A DNA stretch of 64,000 nt from Asterias rubens (lineage: Eukaryota > Echinodermata > Asteroidea > Forcipulatida > Asteriidae). Shown here in pieces: positions 30,909-39,236 of this stretch. The first letter of the stretch is position 1, and every line of letters starts with the position of its first letter. The position numbers and the translations under genes are program-made. Location: contig NC_047062.1 of NCBI RefSeq assembly GCF_902459465.1, forward strand, positions 18,607,994-18,671,993. Direction: 5' to 3'. A model generated the notes under the pieces. That model was not told the origin of the DNA, did no database searches, and worked only from the letters and a program-made list of their open reading frames with translations.

Positions 30909-31059
30909 TTAAGTTAGTTTTACAAGTATCACCAACTTAATATTAACTAATTGGTGGCCTCGGTGATATGTTTTAATGTGAACAATAAATAAAGAAATGG
31001 GCGATATTTAACTTAACAGCATTCAAATTTGTATATACAATGTTCTATTAATTTTGGTT

Positions 31060-31215
31060 TTATCCATATACACCAATGTGTGTCAGCACTGTATATTCAG
31101 TACTTTCTCACTCTGTGAAAAAAACCACAAGCATATTTCTTGGGTGGCATTCGAACCCACGACCTTTGCAATTCTAGAGCAGTGTCTCACCAACTAGACC
31201 ATCCAGAGTTCCCGG
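31060..31215 (-). mobile_element. tRNA-derived SINE-like repeat
   Basis: On the minus strand there is a B-box-like GGGTTCGAATGCCACC reading (plus strand GGTGGCATTCGAACCC at 31143-31158) and an A-box-like GGTCTAGTTGGTGAGAC. Downstream sequence (CAATGTGTGTCAGCACTGTA) recurs at 20030-20080. The tRNA-like head plus unrelated body indicates a SINE rather than a functional tRNA. Confidence 0.55.
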
Positions 31216-31308
31216 TATACACATGATACACAAGATCTAGATGATGCACTCTGCTCGTGTGTTATGGTGTGTAATCTTTCAGAACACGTATGTAGCTACC
31301 TTTGTTAA

Positions 31309-31687
31309 AGGCCGAGGACACTATTGGTAATTGTCAAAGACTAGCCTCCACAGTTAGTGTATCTCAACATATGCATAAAATAATGAACCTGTGAAAATTT
31401 GAGCTCAATCGGTCATCGAACTTGCGAGATATGAATGAAAGAAAAAAACAACCTTGTCACACGAAGGTGTGTGCGTTTAGATGGTTGATTTCGAGACCTC
31501 AAGTTCTAAATCTGAGGTCTCGAAATCAAATTCAGGGAAAGTTACTTCTTTCTCAAAAACTATGGAACTTCAGAGGGTGCCGTTTCTCACAATGTTTTAT
31601 ACCATCAACCTCTCCCCATTACTCGTCACCAAGAAAGGTTTTATAATAATAATTATTTTGAGTAATTACCAATAGTGTCCACTGCCT
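31309..31687. mobile_element. TTAA-flanked MITE (AGGCAGTGGACAC family), second adjacent copy
   Basis: 379 bp, same orientation and interior as 30532-30908, with TTAA at both ends. The left end has drifted (AGGCCGAGGACAC). The two copies lie 400 bp apart but are separate insertions, each with its own TTAA pair. Confidence 0.87.
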
Positions 31688-32290
31688 TTAATGAGTTGTT
31701 AGCAAGAATAGCAGGAGTAAGATGTTTGAACATATTGAAGACAATCAGATGGTACTGATTGAAACGTCGTCGAGTTTAAGTCACCGGTTATTTTCTGATC
31801 ATCCGCATGTCACTGAGAGGGTCTTGTTGACATGCTTACTCCGCTGCATCCACAGAACACCGTTTCATCTGTACCATCGAGCGTAATTGTTGGTGGAATA
31901 AACCCATTCCTTACTTGCACTTGAATAGATTCGACTGCCTGTCCTCACAATCTTGAAGTTTCTTTAATTCACCAGAAGAATAATTTAGTGTACTTATCTT
32001 TTTGTGTCGGATACGACCTTGGGTATAAATCAATTGTAGACTCAGATTCAATCACAGCCAGACAGGTTTTTGTGTGTTTTTAAAAGAGTTATTTAAGTGA
32101 GAATTTGTTTAAGTGTTTGTATGGACAACATTATGCTACTTTTATAGAACGCTGTCCATGTGAAACATTATTCAACAAACCATAACATGGTTAGGGTTTT
32201 TAAAAGCTCTCCATCGGTCGATCGAGTTAAAAGAACTTATACGCATTCATTGTTTTCAAACATTTTAGTATTTTTACTCGCAAGATCATA

Positions 32291-32361
32291 ACTAGATAGC
32301 TCAGTTGGTAGAGCGCCGGCACGTTAATCCGGAGGTCGTTGGTTCGAATCCCACTCTAGTC
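32291..32361 (+). repeat. tRNA-like sequence (Asn-like GTT loop), probably a SINE head
   Basis: A 71-nt cloverleaf-like sequence: acceptor ACTAGA pairing TCTAGT, A-box TAGCTCAGTTGG and B-box GGTTCGAATCC. The anticodon loop would read ACGTTAA, with C at position 33 instead of the near-universal T, and the last anticodon-stem pair is a mismatch. No CCA or clear terminator follows. I favour a tRNA-derived SINE head over a working tRNA-Asn gene. Confidence 0.6.
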
Positions 32362-32769
32362 AATTCTTTGTTCAACCCCAAAAATCATTTACAAATTTAC
32401 CCAGTCAGTTTCCCTTGTGGTTTATATTGATAACTAAATATGTTACTCATTTCTCAAAAATAAAGTCTTAGCATTTTAAACGAAATATGTTTTTAAAGGG
32501 AAGTGTTCATGACAATAGATATATTGTGCGCTAAAATCTGTGAACATTTTTATTTTACTCTTTTGTTGTATATACCCTCTAGTTATATTATTTACTCATT
32601 TTCAGTATTTAGACATTACTTTTTCACAACATATATAACCATTTATTAAACAACTTGATGCTCAGCCCCAAAATATTGTTTGTGTAAATTTGAATTACAG
32701 AATTCAATCTCTTCGTTTTTTGAAAGTCATCGTAAAAGAGTACTGTCATATATTCGTGTATGGATTATC

Positions 32770-32980
32770 CATAGAGTTATATATTATATAAGAACTAGAG
32801 CGCACACTGGCCTATACGCGCCCCGGTATGCGAGCAGGCGGCAATTTTCTAAGTTGACAAAACAGCTATCTCACAGCGTGTGTTCGTGCAGAATGACGCG
32901 CTTGTCATCTTGCGGTCCAGTGGCGTTTGTGCACGAAGCATCACTCGTGCGCCCTCTAGTTCTTATTATATAACTCTATG
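32770..32980. mobile_element. hAT-type MITE, 8-bp target duplication GGATTATC
   Basis: 211 bp with inverted ends CATAGAGTTATATATTATA and the complement ending TATAACTCTATG, continuing inward to GAACTAGAG. Both sides carry GGATTATC (32762-32769 and 32981-32988). An 8-bp duplication is the hAT superfamily signature. Confidence 0.9.
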
Positions 32981-33584
32981 GGATTATCCCAGTGAGAAGG
33001 GCGCCAATCGTGGTATCAATTTTTGGTTTAAATCCTTGGCCGATTTTGCAAAGCCCTAAGAGTTATCAATGATGATATCACAGTTTGCTTAGCAACTAAG
33101 ATTGATTCGCTCTTTTAGATCAATCTTAGCTCTTTGTGAAATCGAGTAACTTGGATTTTCAATGAGACACTGTGAAAAAGGGAGCAGAAGATAAAGATTG
33201 TTTTTTCATCACTTAGAACTATTGTTCCTTCTTTACAGTGCATTATGTGTTATTGGTGCTTCTTGTTTTAACCATTAACATCGACACTCTTGCTTAGCTT
33301 CTGAGCTGTATACCTCTACCCGTTTGTATATCTACCAAATCAAATTAGGGTATACATGAAAAGCATTGTACAGGCGGTGCACGTGTGATACACCTCATAA
33401 AACCCACTAAACATAAGATTTAAAAAGTGAACGAGTAGTTGTAATGCTGTACCTTTTTTCAAGCATACTGGCAAGAACATTGAAAACAGACATCGCATCA
33501 TTGTACCAGCATTTATCAAGTAAAAAGGGACCCCTCTTCTACGTGGGGGAGGACTGATCTTGTATCTGTGTGTTTTTACCTAGT

Positions 33585-33678
33585 GGGGCAGAGATGGTTC
33601 TTGTGATTGGTTTAGCTTGGTGCGCTACATTTGGCAGCACAAGCTTTACTCACATCGGAACTAACTGTGATGGTTTAA
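33585..33678 (+). mobile_element. SINE fragment, left piece (interrupted by a MITE)
   Basis: GGGCAGAGATGG, TTTAGCTxGxTGxGCTACA and TTTGGCAGCACAxGCT match the body of the SINE at 46463-46775. The match breaks at TTTAA, where the 33679-34064 MITE sits, and resumes at 34065. Confidence 0.8.
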
Positions 33679-34064
33679 AGGAACACGTTGCCTTGGATTG
33701 GACGAGTTTGTATATAAAAAGCGTCTGTAACCCTTTTTTATAAAATGCATATGGTTGGAAAGATGTTTCAAAAGTAGAATACAATGATCGACACAGGTTT
33801 GCCTCGAAATTGCGTGGTTTTCCTTTTACTGTGTGCGAACTAACACGGTCGGCCGTTTATGGGAGTCAAACATTTGACTCCCATAGATGGCCGACCGTGT
33901 TAGTCGACGAGGTAAAATGAAAACGGTGCAATTTCGAGGCGTGTTAGTGTGGATCATTGTATTGTACTTTTACAACATCTTTCTACCCATATGCATTTTA
34001 TAAAAAAACCAGGTTACAAACGCTTTCAAAGACCAACTCGACCGATCCAAGGCAACGTGTTCCT
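33679..34064. mobile_element. TTAA-flanked palindromic MITE (AGGAACACGTTGCC family) nested in a SINE
   Basis: 386 bp with ends AGGAACACGTTGCCTTGGAT and its complement, TTAA on both sides. The middle (33838-33904) is a strong palindrome: CTAACACGGTCGGCC, GGGAGTCAAA/TTTGACTCCC, then GGCCGACCGTGTTAG. It lies inside a SINE, so it inserted later. Confidence 0.9.
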
Positions 34065-34130
34065 TTAAGGAGCGAAATAAATGGCCCAGTGATGTTGGAG
34101 TGCCATGAGTACCACTGGGTGTGACGGATG
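34065..34130 (+). mobile_element. SINE fragment, right piece
   Basis: GAAATAAxTGGCCCxGTGA and TGTTGGAGxxCCATGAG continue the SINE that stops at 33678, matching 46720-46770. Confidence 0.78.
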
Positions 34131-34704
34131 TAAACACCACAAAAGGATCCACCTAAAAGCCGGGACTAAAGCTAGACTTCGGTTGTATACAGGAAATGAA
34201 AGTAAGATGCAGCTTAATCTATTAAGAGTCAACTGCGTATCCTACGTCATGATACATCATCAATTAAGTTGATTACCTAGTAGACTGTTTTCTTTGCGCG
34301 GACACACATCAGTGTGATGCACCTTCTCGATCGGCCTTGTATACGTTTCTTCTGTCTCCTCAGCCTGAACATGCGATGTAACATTTCAAAGCTCGTGAAC
34401 CACATTTCACCTACATTTTGTTACAAATTGAGATACACAGGCAAAACATAGTTTACATGTAAATATACACCGCTGGCGCAGACGAACGAAAGTGCAACTG
34501 CTAAACATGACCTCGGATAATATAACCTTATACGTCACAGCACCTTTATCCAATGAAATAATTTTATCCATTGGAATAACCCCCATGGTTCTGTGAAACC
34601 AACCTGTCTTCAGGGGACCAGTCGATCTGTCTCTCTGGAATTGAAATTTTCCAGGGCAAACTATTGGTGGCGCTCTGTAATATAAACACCTGGACAACAT
34701 TATT

Positions 34705-34955
34705 GGGTGCGTTCTTTTAGCTTCTCTGGGTTGACCCGGTCTGCCCCCGTGCGTTCGAATAGCTTTGACGTCATTCCAGGGGCTCAGCCGGGTCAGCCCC
34801 CAGTGCCCTGCTTGTGGAGTGGGTTACTTAGGGTTGACCTGAGGTACATGCCATCACCACGAGAGGGCGAGTGTGATCGTTGGATTAGCTCTTGTCAGGG
34901 GCTCACCCGAGTGTGCACTGCGGGGTCAACCCAGGGAAGCTAAACGAACGCACCC
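34705..34955. mobile_element. MITE, GGGTGCGTTCG family, target duplication ATT
   Basis: Second copy of the element at 7764-7977, 251 bp, with ATT on both sides. Ends GGGTGCGTTCTTTTAGCTT and the complement ending GAACGCACCC. It shares the internal TTTGACGTCATTCCAGGGGC segment. The 78-codon ORF inside is repeat-derived. Confidence 0.85.
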
Positions 34956-35201
34956 ATTATAGACGTTTTCGCAATACTCGGTACGCGCATTTTAGGCGTG
35001 AGTTGGGGTGCATGCTGGTCTAGCTAGCTATCAAGTTTCGTCGCTAGCTAGACCATCATGCAACTCATTCAACAGGTAGCGATGCGAAGTAAGACCACAT
35101 TCAATCCAGTGTTGATGTCGTAAGTATAGTATCTGCTTCTGTGTGTAAAATAATTTGAAACATTGTCGGTTTCCTAACAGAACTGAATCATGCACGTCTA
35201 T

Positions 35202-37687
35202 TCAAATGGTCTCAGTAGATGCAGTCCCCGTGGGGACTCCAATGTCTCCCACCTGGTTCGAATCCCGCTGCTTACAGAAGGCTTCCATTATTCCTTTACG
35301 GAACGGCTTGTTCGTCATGGTGTAGATGACTGGATTCACACAGGAATTACCCACGGCTAGGATGATAGTGATGTGGTGGAAAGGACCTCCTGGCGTCAGT
35401 GGGACGTCAACGTTGAAAAGCAGGAACCAGATTTGGTTTGGCGCCCAGCACACAGCAAATGTAATGACGCATGCCAGGAGGGTTTTCACAAGGGTTTGAG
35501 ACGCACGGAGTTGCCACATTTCACGCTGATCACGTGGATTAGCGATAGCGGCTACGGAAGGAACACAAATTACATTAAATTATAGGTTAAACATATGTAG
35601 TTAAGGGAACAAAAGGGTAGCGACGATGTTTTTAACGGCCGTTTAACGCCGGCAGGGTCTTTGCCGTGTGATAAAGTCCCGAGCCGAAGGCGAGGGTCTT
35701 TATTGAACGGCAACGACCCTGTATTAGGTTTTAAACGGCCGTTTAAGAACGAGTCACTACTCTTTTATTCTTATTTATAAATGCCTTGTTGGTTAAAAGG
35801 CGTAATTAAGTAGGAAACTCTGTCAAACTTATCCGTTTCCGACGTGCTTGAGTTCTGTATGTACGACGTCGGTCCATGTGTTGCATTGTTATGACTTAGA
35901 CGCCCAGTTTCCGGATCCATTCGTGTGCGTTGTAGTCTTGGTGCAAGACGTTCTCGTTTTCCTTTCACACACAGCGCGGCCAACTCACCGACAGCGCCCG
36001 CATCGCCCGTAACAAGAACTGTCTTGCACCAAGACTAACCGGTTATAAACAGAGTCCAGCTGGTCATTATCAACCGTTTAAACACGTGCTCTCCACCAAT
36101 AGGAATAGCGAAACTGTCTGACGTATTTATGACTAAAAGATAACTCATGGTACCTTAGAGGTGTGACCCTTTTTCCTTTCATAGTGGCAATTTTTTTGGA
36201 CTACGTCATTTCGTTGGTTCCGCAATTTTAGGTAGGCCTATGACCTTGGAGCCACTTACATTAGGAAAGTGTCATACAGTGTGCATTCTTCAACTACTCG
36301 CACTTAACAACCTCTGGTCAGAATTGACCCGGATCCGAGTCACAGAGGGCTGCGACCCTCTTCTGGGTCAGTATGACCCAAACTCTAGAGGCCGGTTTAT
36401 AGTCGGTCGCGCGATGGTCGCGCGATGGTCAAACATTTCCATCGCGCGACCATCGCGCGACCGACTATAAACCGGTCTTAAGTCAACATGACCTAAAATG
36501 GATCAAATCAAGTCGCGGATCAAACTGATCGCAGAGTATCCGGGTTAAAAGTTCCATTTTATTTTCCAGATTCCGTGTCAAACTTTTTCCCAGATATGGG
36601 TCAGGCCCCTGTATGTGATCCTGAATCTTGTACTGAATTTTGTTGATTATCACTTCTGTTTCACGGCCAGCCAACTTAACACCAGTGTTACGTGCAAATA
36701 TAATCGCATGACAGCAAAATAGGGTTGGGGCAAGAGGAGGAAAGTATATGACGGCCGATGAATGAATATGACGGCCGATGAATGAAGCCTAACTTCTGGC
36801 CATGCCAAAACAGAGAAAAATAGAGATAGTGAAATGCAGCCTTATGGGCCTTTCTGCCCATAGAGCTAGGATATGTCAGTCAGGTGAGGTGAGGAATACA
36901 CTGTTCATCATTCTAGCCTTGTTGTCATGGAATGAACTCCACTACAGAAATGGTCAAAAACAATCGATAGGCATATATACTCACCAGATCGACTCGTAAG
37001 TGTCTTGACTTGTCTGTTCAGAGTAGAGATGCATTTTTCTTGCGCATACACCATCACGGTCAAAGGACCAAGGAACTTGAGTGCGAAACCATACAGGCCG
37101 AATCCAAGTTGAGCTACTCTACTTGGCCAGCCTATGAAAATACATTCGTTATCATCAATTCCATTAAAAATGAAAACAGTGGATTCGGTTAACACGGCCA
37201 GAATCCAAATGGCAAGAATCATGATGTATTTATTCTGTTTAGTAAACACTGTCTTGTACTTATGGGGGCTAACGATGGCTACGTAACGCTCCACATTGAC
37301 GGCGATCAAACTCATTACAGAAACCGTGGCGAGACACCAGAATACGAACTGAGAGGTGTAAAAACGGCACAAAAATTCACCGAAGATTCCGGGGTTCGCA
37401 GAGGTTGACCTTTGAACCATAAAATAAGGAATGACCAGAAGACTGACTAGGGAATCTGCGATTGCAAGATGCAATAAGAAATCACTGGTGTTAGACCGAA
37501 GCGACGGCACACGGAGGAGTACGATGGCAACCAGTAAGTTACCAGTGATACCAACCACGCAGATTATGCCGTAGAGAGCTAAGACGAGTTTGGCGAAAGC
37601 ATCTTCTGTTGCTGCTACGTCTCCCTCGACCATCGTTTCATCGTTGATTATTTGTTTAGTTGTAACATGGAATTCGAGTTGTTCCAT
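35202..37687 (-). CDS. Class A (rhodopsin-like) GPCR paralogue, two exons, 350 aa
   Basis: Exon 1 is 37687-36985 and exon 2 is 35551-35202, joined in phase after LTSRSG in the third intracellular loop. I start at MEQLEFHVTT, which aligns with the paralogues; an in-frame Met 12 codons upstream (37723) is the alternative. Landmarks: GNLLVAIVLLRVPSLRSNTS, HLAIADSLVSLLVIP (TM2 with the usual AD), CRFYTSQFVFWC (TM3), NVERYVAIV, IWILAVLTES (TM4), LGPLTVMVYAQ (TM5), FAVCWAPNQIW (TM6), NSCVNPVIYTMTNKPFRKG (TM7/helix 8). Exon 2 is nearly the same as in the 18168 gene up to QIWFLLFN, suggesting recent duplication or gene conversion. It should be a functional receptor; ligand unknown. The intron (36986-35552) holds a perfect hairpin and repeat blocks. 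Confidence 0.93.
35631..35790. repeat. Dispersed repeat with AAACGGCCGTTTAA ends
   Basis: Blocks AACGGCCGTTTAA occur near both ends with GGCAGGGTCTTTGCCGTG and ACTCTTTTATTCTTATTTAT between and after. Related segments lie at 47485-47620 and 57300-57410. It lies in the GPCR intron. Confidence 0.5.
36392..36475. repeat. Perfect 37-bp hairpin with 10-nt loop
   Basis: The left arm begins CCGGTTTATAGTCGGTCGCG and the right arm is its exact complement; the arms also contain the internal repeat GTCGCGCGATG twice. The loop is TCAAACATTT. It sits in the intron of the third intact GPCR. Origin could be a fold-back MITE; a small-RNA hairpin cannot be excluded. Confidence 0.88.
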
Positions 37688-37868
37688 TGTGCTCACTTGG
37701 CTTGAGATGTCTATGGAACTCATTTTCTATGAATCGAGTGAGTTGTTCCTGTCTAACAATGTAGCCTTTCACGAGTGGATTGAAAGTCAAGTCACCCTGC
37801 CTCGAAATAGCGAACCCGAGATTGCCCGATACTCGCAAAAATAATCAGTTTTTATTGACAAATATTCC

Positions 37869-38129
37869 TACAAAAGATTTTTTAGTTTCTCTAGAAATTA
37901 GCTAGCAAATGCTTTTAAGTGAAACCGGATGGTCTTGTGAGATGGTCTTGTTGACTCCGGAGTCTATTATGTATGTTTCAAACAGGCAAACTTCTTGCAA
38001 TCAACCACTGTATGCTCAGGGCGAAATTTAATTTTCTTCCAACCTTTTGTTTCCATTTCTTGAAGTTCCTGTCACCCCCATTAGCTAGCTATGATACAGA
38101 CGACTAACGCAACGGCACTGCTTTGTCAT
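37869..38129. repeat. Duplicated GPCR upstream block, copy 2
   Basis: Partner of 29226-29507. It begins just upstream of the GPCR starting at 37687 and ends where the 74-bp direct repeat region begins. Confidence 0.88.
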
Positions 38130-38138
38130 TGTATATTG

Positions 38139-38530
38139 TATCTTTCTCTCATTGTTTATTTTATTGTTCTCTTTATGCGCTTATAGGGGCTTTTTGCATT
38201 AGGCGCTTTACACATCAGCAAAAAGGTGCCCTAGCATCACCCTTTTAATGACGTATAAGTTATTTTTTAGAAAAGTACACAAGTTATTATGACGTAGAGC
38301 ACATCTCAATGATTATGGAAAACTAATCGATTTGCTCAGAAAGAACATGAATCTGTGGTCATTGCACTTTCAGTGGGACTGAAATATTTTGTACAAAACG
38401 GCAGTCAAGTAGTCAACAAAGTCGTGTTTTTTGTCATTGAAGGAGCAAAAACTAACTATCTTTCTCTCATTGTTTATTTTATTGTTCTCTTTATGCGCTT
38501 ATAGGGGCTTTTTGCATTAGGCGCTTTACA
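38139..38530. mobile_element. Internally deleted 244-bp element between two 74-bp direct repeats
   Basis: The 74-bp sequence beginning TATCTTTCTCTCATTG and ending GGCGCTTTACA occurs at 38139-38212 and again at 38457-38530. Between them, 38213-38456 equals the first 41 bp plus the last roughly 200 bp of the 1.4-kb element at 39691-41102. Confidence 0.85.
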
Positions 38531-38931
38531 AATGTCTTATAAATATTAATATTATAAAGTTGGAATTGATGTTGCACTTTTCTTTTGCTATGTGGTTGTT
38601 GTAACTCAAGTTCGTTTTCTGCAATTATTTTGTTTTTCTTTGTTTGTGTTGATGCATGAGGCTATAGGCCTATTAAAAAATGGCAAGATGAGATCAATAG
38701 GAAAAGAAAAATCTAGCCTATTTTCAGGAGCGCTTATTTATTTTATTTTTTTCTTGTTTATCCTGGGAAATCCATTCAGTAAGAAAAACTCACTGATCTC
38801 CCATGGATCCCAGCTAATCACAATTAACAGAAGTGAACTTAAGATAAAAGGGTTCTGTAAATGGGTTCTTCACGTGCCGCCCATGAACTGTTCCCAAAAT
38901 CTATGTTTTGATCGCTTATAATCTTAAGATA

Positions 38932-39174
38932 CTAAAATATTCCATCTAAAACACCACCACGCCATTTTGTAAAGAACATCTGTCTTGTAAATACTGTATT
39001 GGTGCATTCTTTACCACGCTGCCTCTCCTCAGTATATTCCAAATCCACGCCCCCAGACGAAATAAATCGATCCTGAGTATTCGATTTGAAAGTAGTCGAT
39101 ACCCCACCAGCCGCTCGTAAAATAATGTTGGGTGTGATCATTTTCAGGGGGAAGTGACTACTCCGATGTGACAT
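38932..39174 (-). CDS. Unrecognised 80-aa single-exon protein, divergent from EXOC5
   Basis: An 80-codon ORF starting MSHRSSHFPLKMITPNIILR, with a basic, Ser-rich N-terminus lacking acidic residues for the first 34 positions, which could be a mitochondrial presequence. The charged middle reads DLEYTEERQRGKE and the end is FFTKWRGGVLDGIF. I recognise no domain. In favour of a real gene: composition unlike the flanking AT-rich DNA, a start codon 62 bp from the proposed EXOC5 start on the other strand, and a minus-strand AATAAA at about 38740, some 190 bp past the stop. Against: short, no known homologue recalled. It may also be the first exon of a longer gene. Confidence 0.4.
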   Translation of the reverse strand: MSHRSSHFPLKMITPNIILRAAGGVSTTFKSNTQDRFISSGGVDLEYTEERQRGKECTNTVFTRQMFFTKWRGGVLDGIF

Positions 39175-39236
39175 TACGGCCGCTGGAAAGAGATAAAACC
39201 TTAACAGCTTTCCGTGTACTTCTCAACAAATTGATT
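39175..39236. promoter_or_regulatory. Possible bidirectional promoter / 5' UTR gap between EXOC5 and the 80-aa ORF
   Basis: The 62 bp between two divergent start codons contains GGCCGCTGG (minus strand CCAGCGGCC) and no TATA box. Head-to-head housekeeping genes often share such short TATA-less promoters. Both assignments on either side are tentative, so this is inference. Confidence 0.3.

Noticed and set aside
32291-32361. Functional tRNA-Asn gene
   Set aside because: C at position 33, a mismatched anticodon stem pair and no terminator; a SINE head is more likely.
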